Shown here in pieces: positions 1 to 13,300 of a stretch of 64,000 nucleotides of DNA. The DNA lies in contig OZ234501.1 of NCBI GenBank assembly GCA_965153455.1, forward strand, positions 11,036,001-11,100,000. Reading direction: 5' to 3'. The DNA is from Sphagnum compactum. Its lineage: Eukaryota > Bryophyta > Sphagnopsida > Sphagnales. Under the pieces are notes generated by a model. The model saw only the letters and a program-made list of their open reading frames with translations. It was not told the origin of the DNA and made no database searches. A program made the position numbers and the translations under genes. Position 1 is the first letter of the stretch. Each line of letters opens with the position of its first letter.

Positions 1-3000
1 GATCTTACAGCATCTCCATAGGTGCTCAGTATGTGACCCTGCGAAAAAGTTTTCACATCCAAGTTTACGTATATACTTCTTTGAAACCTCACCCATAAAA
101 GTGATAAAACTGAAATTGGGATAGCAAATAGGTGGGGGACTACTAATAGCAAACCATCTGGACCAGTTATTTTGATGGGCCAATCAGAAACACTAATCAG
201 TAGTCAGATCATATTTATTACACTCTTTTCTGCAGGTGCACAGCGTTGCTGCGCCTATTACCAGCCACCACAAACTGGGCAATTATGCTGTGCCAAAACC
301 ATTTTCCTGAGCCAAACCGGCATGTTTTGACTTTTCTTCATCCAATTTTACTGTGCAGCACGAGATGCTCTTAGTGGGTTTCGAGAAGATGGGGCTGGGC
401 CACATAAACCCGTTTGGCAGGGGGTCAAATAGTCTAGTAGTCAAATCACATGGGCATATCCTGGTTGCAAATTTGGTAAACCACACAAGAGGGATCACCA
501 TTGGTCACATTTAGTTGCTAGAAGATTATTGAATTGGAAAAACATTGGGATGGTTGTTTGGCATCTTAGCTGACAACCAAAAAATAAAATTTAAACTGAA
601 AAGGCTGAGCATTATAAAACATGCATGTTCTTACTACACACCTTGTGGGACTTAGCCAGTTTCTGGCTACAATGTGCAAGGGTACGATATCTGTCCATCA
701 ACCTCATGTGTAAAGTGTGCCATCACTATTGATCGACTTGATGTGTAAATCTGCAAGGATAAATTTTCATGCCTATGTTTGTGTCCACAGTGAACCAGCA
801 CCCCATCAGTGCACAATGAAGGATGAATGGTGAGTGGATAGGAAACAGTTTCTGTTCGGTTTCAGTTCCCTAGCTAACCGTGGTGTTTAGCTCAGTTGGT
901 TTTCTTTCCTACTGACTACCAACCCACAAGCAGGTTGTTAGTAGGTAGGTAGTAAAAACAGCCCTTGCAGATGTAGAAACTAGAAACCATCTACTTACCT
1001 AATATTTACCTATTTCTTACCTCGATACCTATATATGAGACCTATATCCCACAGAATTGGTTACCAAGGTGAACCCCAAAATTAACTCAGTTGAGGTTCA
1101 TCCACAACTGAGTAATAATGAGCATCCAGTGGATGGTGCACTGGTGGGTGCTGTGGTTCACTGGGGCCCATGTGTCTGGCTTACATCGAATATAAGAAAC
1201 TCATGATACTTGTGTTTGAGGATACAGTGTTATGCATAATCAATTCATGTGCATATTTCTTCCGAGAACTTGCAGTACCACAAAATAGTCTTATCCTTGT
1301 CTTTTTGGATATGTAATGGGTCTCTTTGTCCTTCCCTCTAGGCACTTCCCTTTTATAGGTGTTCTCCTAAGTAAGAGGGGCAATCACTTGGTTTTACTTT
1401 TGGTGCTGTTCACAACAATCTTAATGCAAATCAACGATTAATAAAGGTGTTTGAAGTGTGAATCAATGGTCAAAAATTGATTAAGCTTTGGAATAGGCCA
1501 AGGGAGAACAACATGTCACCACCTAGTAGAAGGTCAGTTCACCTTACCAAGTTTGTCATGTTCCTGGGTGGAATGGTCCCTGGGGGATCTATTCCATAGT
1601 ACATTTAAAGTCATCCATAAAGGTAATACCTGTTTGGTCCCCTGTTTGATGTCTCATGCTCAGTTTGACCCTATATGCAAAGTGGGTCATTGAACTAGGG
1701 ATCAAACACACAAAATTCAATCCACATGGTTTGGAGTTTCACCCAATTTAAGTTTTATGGGATCAGATTTTATCCATAAATATGTGTTATGGCCACCAAT
1801 TGATAACATTTTATATCCTTAAGTATAGGAAACTTAGATTTATTGAGGATGTAGATGATTCTTCTACAATTAACTTAGACAATGTTGGATCTCTTAACAC
1901 AAGGAATTAGCTTGTTTACTTGTCCTTTTATGTCTTGGGCATAGTAGCACTGTGTAATTTAATAAGCATCATTTACACCTAGTGTTTAGATATTAGTGTT
2001 TAATGTAGGTACCGTGAAAACAATCATTAGGTTTTTGAGAACTAACATGTAGTGTAAGTAGTCATAAGTTTATGGAAGCAAGAAAATGTGCACATTCACA
2101 TCTAAAAGCCCTTGAATTTGGGGTGTTTTTGAACTAGCTCAAGGTACACTTGACTCCACCTTGAGCTGGCATTTGCTTCAAGAATGCCCAGAAGTTGTTA
2201 CCCTACTCCAAGATGTGGGATGACATTTGGCTATGATCTCAGCCTAGGCCCCTTATTTTGAGTATGCCCTTACCCTGAGGCTTTACCAATTGCACGAAAC
2301 ACCAAATAGGGGGGGTGGGGTGTGGGGCGGGTTTGTTGAACAAGAAGGCATGATGAAGATCGACCATATCACTTTCTCCTTCTATCGGGTAAGTAATGAC
2401 AATGTGACCATGTAGGCACATGTGTTTTTGAAATTGAAATTCACCTTGCAGTCAAAGACAACTTAATTTCCTCCACATTTTCATATTCGGTATTTCAGTG
2501 ATACTGTCTCCTTGAAACCCCCAAAACTTGGCCCTCACTAATGTTGGATTGGCTCCTTATCTTTGTGGGTGAAAAATTGGATTTCATAAAAAATGCACTC
2601 AATTTGGAGCAATTTGTTTAGGTGCAAGATCGAGAGTCATTGTGCTTGAGTCTCATGTGATGTACAAAAATGTTATAAGAATCATTGGGAACAAAAGATC
2701 CTTTGAACACACATCACATGTGCTGCTGCAAAATGGAAAGAATACTACATGCGTTCTTCAACACGAGTACGGTTGCACTGTTTGTGACTCCTACAAGCCT
2801 ATCAATTACTTAGCCCTGCAACTAAGTCAGAAGCACTTAATAATGCATAGCAATTCTTTTGCTCCTGTTTTTGCAATTGGTTTATGTCATAGCTTGATTT
2901 GATCTTGGTTGTCTATGGGTGACCGGATTTGATCTCAACCACCCATTGTCTGATAACATACCCAATGAAGGCAATCAAGCTCGTATGTTCAAACTTCTAA

Positions 3001-3535
3001 TATGTTTTAGTACAATCTTGATCATGAATTGACGAGAATTTCAAGCCAAATCACACACAGTATGGCCTCCTATGCATGCTTTGACATTCATCTGGAAGAA
3101 CTCTTAACTCTACTAAGAAGCTTAGTTTGAAAGCTAAAATTTCTCCTAAGTGGTTATTGGGGTGCTTAATAAAAGCAATTCCACTAGTAGGAGTATAAAT
3201 ATGCGGTTGCATTTATATTATGCTTGCTAATACATTGTTCAATATTTCATGTTTATGAGTGGGAGTGGAGAAATGACATGAACACCATTTTTAATGCCAT
3301 AGACATTTGGATTTGGGGGGACGGTGGGGAGGGACAATTGCGGTAGTACCTCATACTGGGTTTACTTGCATTCACTCTAACGCTGTCTCCACCGTGCAGC
3401 AGTAAACTGGCCTGCACACTGTACTTCCAATACGAGACGGTAGTCTTAGGATAGCTTAGTATAGTGGGAAATAGGGTTCGTGCCAGTAATTTTGAACAAG
3501 ATACAATACTTGTAATGGCCATATAAAAAATACTA
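1..3535. other. Gene-free AT-rich stretch with one dispersed repeat
   Basis: Only short open frames with no recognisable protein. The repeat at about 791-1170 is shared with 34.7-34.9 kb (own entry). No RNA gene seen. Confidence 0.5.
791..1170 (+). repeat. Dispersed repeat A, copy 1
   Basis: Shares ordered blocks with 34655-34915: GAACCAGCACCC, AAGGATG, CAGTT.CC..AACTAACC, TTAGTAGGTAGGTAGT, TCATCCACAACTGAG and GCATCCAGTGGATG. Both copies are in the same orientation. The copies differ by indels, so the family is old. No coding capacity. Confidence 0.75.
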
Positions 3536-3990
3536 GTGTGGCCTGTGCCGTTGGCCCAAGTGTTACCAAGTCCTCAACTGATTTTTCCTTTCAAAACCTG
3601 GTTTTTGGAAATTTATTTGAATTTTCAGCGGCAGAAATCACTTCAAAATCAATATCTCCCACATTCTGAATCCAAATCTTACCAAATAAATTCCATTAAA
3701 TCCTGCTCATCAAGATCTTTCCAACAGCACCAAAGGCACATACCAATTCCTCAGAAACTTTCAGCTACGATTTAATTTAATTTTCAGTGAAGAAATCATT
3801 CAATATTCAAGATCTTTTGCACCACAAGTCCCAACGCCATGGAACCAAGCCCATGCACCCCTACTCATTGAGAGCTTTCCAAAGACACCAAGAATACGAT
3901 CTGAAGCATCCCAGTTCGGTGGATCTCATAACTACAAAACAAAACAAACTACCTTCCTTCATAGATAGATGGTTGCATTTGATTGGCCAA
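3536..3990 (+). repeat. Dispersed repeat B, direct copy
   Basis: Matches the reverse complement of about 57160-57605. Blocks include TTGGCCCAAGTGT, CAACTGATTTTTCCTT, AATTT.TTTGAATTT and a translated stretch HPYSLRAFQRHQEYDLK. The other copy gives HPYSLRAFRRYQEHDIK. The shared reading is a by-product of DNA similarity unless selection can be shown. Confidence 0.75.
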
Positions 3991-3999
3991 CCATAATGG

Positions 4000-5086
4000 T
4001 TAGACCAGGTGAGTGTGGGTGTGTGTAAATTTTAAATGGTCTCTCACATTAGGTATACTGTCCAATTTTTCATTCTGATGGGTGAGGATAGGAATGCAGT
4101 TAGTTCTCTAAGTTATGTGATAAACAATTGTAGAAGCCCAATAGGGAGTGTGGGTGGAGATGCTTTTAAGGTATTGCATTTTATCTCCCCCTCTTAGCAG
4201 CAGAAAAAAGGCCAAAATTATACCAGTGTTGAGTGGTACTTAGAATGATGAACAAGGACTCACTGGTCATCAACCCGGTTATATACTCACTTACCTATTG
4301 ATTTTCAAAGAATCAATTTTGACATATTAACCACGATTTTCAAAAATGCAAAATGTCAAAGAACTGACCAAAGAATCGCCGGTTCTTTCGTGAAAACTGT
4401 TGCTTCTTTAAGATGTTTGAAATAACCAGAATTAGGCCTAGTGGTTCTTTGATTCTCCAATTTTTTGTAAATTTTTTTCAAAGAACCGGAATTGGAGGTT
4501 CTATGATTCCGGAATATTTGAAGAAGTGAAATTGGCAATTCTTAAAAAAGTCAAAGAACTGCACCACGCTGAAAAGCACCACTGTAAGAAAGCTTGAAAC
4601 CCTACCTTGTGTGAATATTAATTGCTACTATCCGGGGTACTCCATGTGCCACTTGTTTGAACTTCAATTAACTAGACTTTGTTATCCAGTATCATAAAAT
4701 ATCCCATTCCAGAAACTCTTAACAAAAGTCCTTCCCCCCCCCCTCCCCCACACTGAACACAAGCGGTGTTTTTTTTCTTCAAATTTCTAATGTTGTAACA
4801 TATGTGAGCGTCCCAAGAGGGATTTAGGACTATATGGCGATAGGTTCCAACAACGTGTCCAAAAAGTTTAAAAAGTTGGTACCAAAAAATACCCCACTTC
4901 ATCTCTAAAATCCTATTTGAAATTATTTATTAAAAACAATTGACCCAAAACAAGAATACATATGAATATTCTTTTTCATATTCCTATTCATAATTATACA
5001 TATTTCTTTATCGCATTTTTGCGAAATTTTGCACCAAAAAAAAGGCTGAACACAAGTCAAGAAAAAACACCCTAAAAGAACCACAA

Positions 5087-5117
<31 letters not shown>

Positions 5118-5199
5118 GAATCGGATCTTCAGAACCCATGCTCCCGAGGTTCCCTTCAAATTGTGCTCACGTTCCCTTGGGATGGCCATTGACGATACC
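4000..5199. other. Gene-free stretch with C-tracts
   Basis: Contains poly-C runs at about 4734-4745 and 5088-5103, the second followed by CA repeats. No gene or RNA recognised. Confidence 0.5.
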
Positions 5200-7136
5200 T
5201 TATTAGCTGTCGCCGCTACTTCAACCCGGTTCTTCCGCCGACGCAGCTGAATAGTGACCGTTGGATGAGGACCCAGAATTTTGCATCTGAGACGTCGAGT
5301 GCAAAAGACACGTCAGTGTGGCGAAACTCCCGTTTCTTTTAGCTGGTGTCGAGGTGGGTAGGCGAATTGCCGTGAGATCTGGGACGCTAGTGGGCATCCG
5401 GGATGAATCTTGGTCGTCGATTGAAAAGGATGGAAAAACATGAGTAAAAGAGCTTCTCTCTCGTTTGCGCCGGGGCCCCCGATTGGGGTGGGGTTTGGGG
5501 AGAGAGAGTGCGTGCGTGTAGGCTGCCGAGAGAAGAGCCTTCGTGGGTCCCTTCCGCGCGGATGCAGTGATTTCCCTGGCGTTTTGGCCCTCTAATTCTC
5601 CTCCATTTGAGTCCAAACTTTGCGAGTATGATCGTCATCCGGTGACGAATACATCGATCCAATTTTCTCGCATTCTTGATCAGTAAGATTTTCGCTATTG
5701 GTGGCATGTTTGGGCTTTGCTTCTCCTGCTCTACTTTAATAGTGCTTCTTTAGTCCTCTGTTTCTTCGTGGCTTCGTTTGCAACGCTTACCTACCTCTTC
5801 TACTTGATTTTTGCCGCTGCCGAAGTCGTCTTCCAGAATCTTAATCGGTGTCCTAATCAAATCGGGTACTATTTGTTGCTGTAGCGATAGATAGTGCAGA
5901 TCGACAGCGGCAACTTCGGGCTGCAGGGATGCCAGCGAAATGCAGGATGAGATAGAGAGGAACTGACGTGCTGCTTGCCGTTTTAGGCATGGTCTTTCGT
6001 CTGGTGACAGAAACTATTGCGAACCCAAAGCTAGGCTTCGGCCATCAATTAACGATGAAGCTGAAGCTACAATTGGAGAGGTGTAGAAGTTGAGAAAGGG
6101 AGCCAACGTCGGTCTTCTCCAAACTTCGTGAGTGAGCATTCATTGTTTTCCAACATTGATGTCATCGAATCCTTCGATCCTCGGAACTTGGTGAGCATAT
6201 TGATCGATGCCCCGACTCTCTCTGTTTTCGGTTCTGTCTAAGTTAGCTGGAAGTGGAAGAAGTTAGAAGAAGAAGCAGATGCTACACGGATTTCTTCTCC
6301 CCGTTCGACACGTGGTTAATACCATACCAGCATGCACCTTTCGCCGTGTTCCTGACTTTTCAAACGCTTTCCGCGTCCGAGAGTGCGGTACGGTACACGC
6401 CTATTGCACACTTTTTCACGCAAATCTCAACTATTTCTCAAGGCTCTCTACTAGGGCACATGAAAGTGTTGCAGCCTAATATGTATGTGCTCAGCGGGAT
6501 GCTTTGGTTAGTTGGCTTGTTCAGCTAGAGTTAGTGAGGGTAGTAATGCTTCATCAAGACCATCAGGTTTCGGTGAAGCAGAAACTCGGGATTGACGCCT
6601 TGACCGGTTTGCAGAGAATTTGTTTCGATGCTCAGTGGAAGAAGCATAGCCATTCATGTTGTTGTTCAACCACCTGTTCCTGACCTACTAGAAGTCTAGG
6701 AGGCGCGAGGGGATTTCTGCGCCATTCTCAAGTCTTGCTCACCAATTGAATTCCCGTGTGAGATTCATTGCCCTAAGTAAGCGCTTGAAAGTCTGTGAGA
6801 GATTCATTGACCTAAGCGCTGGAGTTCTGTTTCATTCATACTTGCTCAATCTTCTTCTTTAGGCCATGTGCCCTGGATCCTGGACCGCATACAACAGCCT
6901 GCGGTAAATGTGCTCTGCTACACGCTGCTAACAATCTAGTACTCTTTAGAGTCCATCTGCATTATTACTGGATTTGGGTTCTGAAGTTATCTGGTGGTGC
7001 TTTCCATTTGCACCTATGGCCATGTAAGAAAACAGGTCTGGATCATCCATTGGTGGGACTCTTCAACAAGGCTTAAGAAAACAGGGAGGAGGGGAAGGAG
7101 GAGATTGCCCCCCAGGTTGTATTGTGGGAGGGTTGC
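5200..7136 (+). other. Upstream/leader region of the nucleotidyltransferase gene
   Basis: Base composition rises from AT-rich to near-balanced from about 5.2 kb, as expected for a promoter plus 5' leader. The minus strand has open frames at 5221-5616 and 5387-5707, but they overlap each other and encode nothing I recognise. A two-codon upstream ORF (ATG GCC ATG TAA) lies at 7015-7026. Leader introns are possible but not resolved. Confidence 0.4.
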
Positions 7137-7370
7137 ATGGGCGATCCTGAAAGGTGGCCACAGGCGAGCAGCCTAACACCTGAAGGTGTCTCTTTGTTTT
7201 CTGCTGCTTTTTCTGCCTCTGTAGCAAAGGGCAATGATTGGTGGGCCAAGGCCGAAGAGTGGGCAGCAGAACTAATCACTTGCATTCAGCCGACCTGGTC
7301 GTCAGAGAAGAGACGACAATCAGTTGTGGATTATGTGCAGTTCCTCATCCGCAGAGGGATTGACTGCCAG
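7137..7370 (+). CDS. Nucleotidyltransferase gene, exon 1
   Basis: Residues 1-78, from Met-Gly-Asp-Pro to RRGIDCQ. It contains the family pattern W..AEEW...L..IQPT..SE.RR..VVDYVQ.LI. The donor is CAG|GTTGGT after 7370, phase 0. The upstream in-frame TTG at 7122 is not needed as a start. Confidence 0.85.
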
Positions 7371-10300
7371 GTTGGTGTTCTCAAGATTCTTCTGTTTGGT
7401 TCATGTGCATTGGAAGCACAATTGGGCTGTTGAATACATGGTGCCTATTGTGTCTTTGGCACTCATCTTGCAAAGGTCTTGCCTTCAAGATTGCACAGGT
7501 TGGGATGGCCAGAGAAAGAATTCTTGGGGCTTCAGCTATGGGCCCTTTTGGCAACCATTGAAAGCTCTTGGTTGGAGTGCCAGTAGTGCCTTATGTTTCT
7601 TGATGTCACCCTTCACTTCCTCATGTTTGTTGCAAAAGACACCTGAGTCTGAGGTGGGAGCCTGACATCATGGTTGTTACTTCTGGTGCTGGTCGTTTGA
7701 GGTAGATGTTTTCTTATTATGTGGACAGCCAAGGAAATACTAACAGAGGGCTTCATAAGGGCAGTAACAATCAATGGTGATATGTTGAGGCTCAGAGAGG
7801 TTGAAAGGATCCAAGTGGATTATTGTTTGTTGACAACAGACTGAGACAGTTCCATTGCATGGTGCCACAGGTAGTCACTTTTGGCTCAGTACCACTGAAG
7901 ACATATCTACCAGATGGGGACATTGATTTGACAGCATTCAGCCTAAACCATGTGCAGAAAGACACATGGGCAGAGGATGTGCATAGGATCCTTGAAAAAG
8001 CAGAGCAAAATAGTGACTCTGAGTTTCGAGTGAAAGAAGTGCAACTCATCCATGCAGAGGTACTCATTTGCTTATCTCTGTGCTAATTTGTGCAAGTTCT
8101 TTCTGCTTGTTTTGCGGTTGCAAGATGCAGGTGCATTGTGCAACAGGAGAAGGCTTTTGTTTGTAGCCAGGCCAGAAAACATGGATTAGCCAGCAGGGAG
8201 GAAGTGCTTGCATCATCTCCATATTCTAGAGATGCCCTTGTGGAATTTCATGATCCATGTGAAGAGCTGCAGGTGAAAATTGTCAAATGTCTTGTGGAGA
8301 ACATTGTGGTGGACATTTCATTCAATCAGATTGGTGGATTGTGCACTCTCTGTTTTCTTGAGGAGGTATGTGCTGTTCTTTCTAGCCATCTCTGGTTTGA
8401 AGCAATAGAGCTCCTCTTTCTTGAAATGGCAACTCCTTAGCCCTTTTCTTATGTCAGGGCCAGCATTTTGCATCTAGGATTCCTGTTGGGAGTGTTGATA
8501 TCTTTCTCCATTATCCACATTCTTGGGTGTGCTTGAAGATCTTATGAAGATACCATAGACAAACTATTTCTATGTGATCATGCTGTTAGGATGACTTTGT
8601 TGATGGGCAGGTGGACAGACTTGTTGGGCAAGACCATCTTTTCAAGCGCAGTGTTATACTGGTAAAGGCTTGGTGTTACTATGAGAGCCGCATACTGGGT
8701 GCTCACCATGGCCTAATTTCCACCTATGCTTTGGAGACCTTGGTTCTTTATATCTTCCATGTCTTCCATGCATCATTGCGTGGGCCATTACAGGTCAGTC
8801 ATCTGGGTGGGAGTTTGCACACATGTTGTGGAGACTACCCTGACTCTAAAATAGTTTTTCCACTTTGTATCAAGTCACGTAGATGTGATCCCATGACTAA
8901 CCTGACTTGTGCTCTTGACCGTCACCCATCAGCCTTCTGTTAGTGTTCTTTGAACTGATATAGCTGGAAAATGTGTGTCTGGGTCTACTTGTGGTTTGAT
9001 GTGCTAACTGCCTGATAGCAAATGCTCCTTTTCTGTAATTGCATGCAAGCATCCACTGGATGATGTCCTTGAAGCCACACAGAGTCAGCAGTTGCACACT
9101 AAGTTTTCTTGTCTATTTCACTGTTTCCTCACAGAGAAAGATTCTCAGTTCTAATGAAGATATTAAAGAATTCCTCATGGACTCTCAGGTGTTATACATG
9201 TTTCTAGAGTTCTTCAGCAATTTCGATTGGGACAGATATTGTGTGAGCCTATGGGGTCCTGTTCCCCTTGCCTCTGTTCCAGTGGTGGCTGGTAGGCAAT
9301 CTATATCCGGCGAGAAGTTGCAAGAGCTTGGTAAGTTGGTGAAATTTTGCAGGATGGAACACAAGTGTGTTTTCTTTCCACTTGCACTTAGGAAGTGGAT
9401 TATTCTTTTATGTACAAGTCTGACCTCTTTGAGCTTCCAAATTATATTGAGGTGAATGATGGTTTTGTTACAAATGCTTTGAAGTGCCGTCCTACCTTTT
9501 GATGTGTGAGCTGCTATACCACAAGATGTGCTTTAAACAGTGATGTTTTTCTTGCAGCTGAACCACCTCGAATAGATGGAGGTGAGCTATTGCTTACCAA
9601 GGCCTTCCTTGACGCTTGCAGTGAAACCTATGGAATAGTGCCCATTGGTCAGGATGCCAAATCAAACATGTTCCACATGAAGTTTTTGAACATAATTGAT
9701 CCCTTGCGCATTGCCAACAACCTTGGGCGGAGTGTGAGCAAAGGTACTGAGAGTTTGCTAAGCATTCCAGTCCTTCAATCTGCAGATTTGAACAAAATTC
9801 AATGGAAGTAGACCTGCTTCTGACTAAGGTGTATTCTTTGGTTGGACACAAGATTTCAACAAGCACCTGAACAATGGAGTTTCTTTGCCGTTAAGTAATA
9901 CCAAATCAAGTATGTGACACAGTGTTGGCACACACTTGTATAATAGCCATCATTGTGCTGACAATTGCAATGGATGGTCGCTGTTGAGTACACAAAAGCA
10001 ACTGATAAGACAAGTTGATAAATATCTGTTGGTAGCTCCTCTCTGGAAAGTCTGGACTGAGTACTTTGATTCATTGAGGTTGACAGAGCCAAACTTGTGG
10101 CAGACAATTTCTGTTTCCAAGTCTGAGTCATTGCTGGTTGCATGGATGTTAGGTAACTTCTGCAGAATACGGAGTGCATTCGGGTTTGGAGCTCGCAAAT
10201 TGGCAAGGATTGTTAACACTTCAAAGGGGAAAGTTGCTGAAGAACTCAACACTATTTTTGACTGTACATTGAGGCGACATGGGGGTCACCAGCGTCCTGA

Positions 10301-13300
10301 TGCTTCAGATCCTACTCACAAGCTGCCACTGGCACCTACCTCAGGAGCTGGCATTTTCAGCTCTGAGAATAAGTCTGCTGAGTGGAGTACTCTAGGAAGT
10401 AAAGAAATCTTGCATCCTGCTTCAGTGGGGGAGACTTTTGATCCAGGAATTTCCAGGCCTGATTTTCACACATTCAGTCAGCCCATGCCTGCTGACACTG
10501 TAGGAATGCAGTCCATGAGAGCCTCAAAAGCCATACTCAATCATGTCACAGGTTATCAGGGAATGGACACCATCACTGTATTGTCTTCTTCTGCTGGTGA
10601 ATCACAGTCAGTGGAAGGTAACTGCAGAGAATGTGGAGAAGGATTAACTAATGGTGGCAACAGTAATGGGAATGTGGGGGTCATAAAGTGTGAAACTAGT
10701 AGATGTATGAGTTGTTATGCCTCTGGACAGGCCACTTTATTGAAGAGTAGAAATGGCCAAGATCCTAGTTTGGAAGCAGTGATCAATCACTGTGGAAATT
10801 TGTTTGGAACTTCTGTGGACATTGCTGCAGAATCTAGCCAACAAAGTATGCCAAGTGGGAAGAGTGGATCAGGATACCTGGTTGACAACTCATCTTCACA
10901 AAATGGGAGTCCAGTGGTGAGAACAGAAAAAGAGTCTTGCATTCGAATTGCTGCACAATCAACACATGGTTTGGCACCACCATCACTGTCAGGTAACAGA
11001 CCAATATACATGCGTCCCTCAGTGGCTGGTACATCTCCAATTGCTCAACACTTGTTGACATAGCCAATTGGAATGCACACAGTTCATCCTGGGGATGTCT
11101 CTCTTAGATTGAGCCTTGGTCCTATGACAATGTCATTCCTTTCTATTCAAATCCCATGAGGCCCGATGCCCCATACAACCCTCACACTACTTTGGCATTT
11201 CAGGATTCCCAGCAGTGCAAGCGAATATAACTGAACAACAGCAGTACCTACAGTCTGACTGGCAATCTGCCTCAGAGGTAAAGGGTTGATTGCCCAAGAT
11301 GTAGCCACACCCATGTTCTTCCTTTGAAAAACCAGTAGACCACAAGATTTATTGGAGTTATTAGGTGATGTGCTTGTAGTTTGCCAATTAAGACAGAAAA
11401 TGGAAGACCTCAGAGAAGTGAAGTCCTAGAGCAGAGCAGTGTCTGCCAGATTATCATGACATCTGAGCTTCAGCTCAGCAGACTTGGGAGTGATAATCAA
11501 AGATTGACAACATCAAAGAAATTGCCTGAACAATTAGTCCTATGACCATCACATGCAATAGGAGATTAAGTTTGTATATATTGGGTGAGTTTCAATGTTT
11601 GCAGTTGACTCCTGTGCACCTTTGGTGTTTATGTTTCTGACATGACCTGACCATGTGCTCAGGAAAGTCACCGACATGAGGACATGCCATCAACCACCAT
11701 CCAGACAGCATCACTGCCCGGTACACATTTTCCAGCTGCATTTCAAGTCCTAGGTTGTTTTTCCACTGAGGCTAGATCTGTTCTTGCAATCTTTCAGCCC
11801 ATTCTCCCTTCCCTACTATGACAGTTGTACTGGAGAGCAGGACTGGATCAGGACACCAGAAGCCAGCAATGAATGATGAGATGCTGTCAGTTAAGAAGGG
11901 GCTGGTTGTGATTCAGGCAATGACAGGCATGGGCAGGAGAGAAGTATATTTCAACAAGGGCTGGAAGCAGACCAGATCAAAGTAGACCCTGGTGTAAGAG
12001 GAAGTGAGGATCACCATTTTGGAGCAGAATGCACAGTACTTCAAAGAAATGCTTCCAAACATGGCAAAGGGAAGCATGGTTCTGGCAGATTTCAAGTGGA
12101 TTTCAAGAATGGCAGTGAACAGGAGGTCACAGGAGGTAATGAGCAGGTTCATGTGAGCAGCTCTAATTGCAGCAATGGACAAATGCAAATGGATGCATAC
12201 ACCTCCACAGTGCTTCAGGATGTCTGTCACAAGCAGGGTTATCCAGCATCAAGCTCCCTTGTTCATCCCAGTGTTCTCCCCATTTGCACACCTCATTCTG
12301 TTTGTTCTTCATCTCAGTACTTGCCACTCTATTCAATGTCTGTGAGGCCTGTGCTGGTCCCTTCCCCTGGAGGTCACTTTCAGCATGCAGCAAGTTCCAA
12401 CGGATTTGCAAGTGGTTCTTCCAGTTTGCTATGCCCTCCAGAGTCTGCAATGTTGGCTTTAGGTCTCAACCCTTCCCAACAACACTGGCTGTCAGAGAAT
12501 TCGGGGGTGACCACCCCTCCATATTTTGCCACTGGGAACCAATTTCTTCCAATTTACAGTGCTCACAACAATGTATATATGGTGCCTGCAAGCTCAGATG
12601 GATCCACTGGTGTCAATCTGACAAGTGGGCTTTGTACCAATTGCTCTGCAGAGGGTTCAAATGGAACTTCCAGCAATCTGACAGGCAATCCCATTGGATC
12701 ACAGGTACAGAAATTGTTCTAAGGGCTCTACATATGAATCCATGTTCCTTTTTTCAGCATTCATTGTGGGCTTCTGGTCTTTTGAGCTCTTTTGCTAGCA
12801 GTGTGGAAAGTGTAAAGCTTTGTGAAAGAGCCAGTCCAAAATGTGTTGTGTCTGATTTTCAGAAGGAATCCATGAAACTCTGTGAGAAATAAACAGCCAT
12901 GAAGGCATTTCAGCCACTGTATCTACTAACAACAGTTCAACCTGCAAGAGGATCAATCAATTTGCTTTGTGGCTGTTGTCCAACAATTGGTGATTGCTAC
13001 TGTCAGTCACAGAAAAGTCTTAATGATGCAGGTTCTTGGAGTCGGAGATGGGTTGAAAGCTGTGGGTGTACCAGTTAGGACAAGCTCCAAAAGAGAGACC
13101 ATCACTGTAGATCAAGTTAGTAATACCAGGTCAGGCCTTCTGGCCAGTGATTTTGGACGCCATCTGCAAGATTTAGCTAATGGGCTATGGTGCCAGAGGC
13201 CCCCCATTTCAAGTACAACATTCCTGCCGGCTCCTAGGATAACCCTTTCAACCAAGGATCTGCACATAAATGGTCTGTGGAAAGGTCAAGGCCAACCTAG

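Noticed and set aside
5221-5707. Two overlapping minus-strand frames in the GC-richer block
   Set aside because: They overlap in different frames, have no family likeness and lie where the promoter/leader of the plus-strand gene is expected.
6253-6528. Plus-strand open frame upstream of the nucleotidyltransferase ATG
   Set aside because: No homology recognised; more likely leader sequence.
9594-10252. Minus-strand frames opposite nucleotidyltransferase exons 6 and 7
   Set aside because: Antisense shadows of real exons.
12163-12892. Alternative frames across exon 9 on both strands
   Set aside because: Cys/Trp-rich nonsense translations; the accepted frame is Ser/Asn-rich and fits the splice phases.
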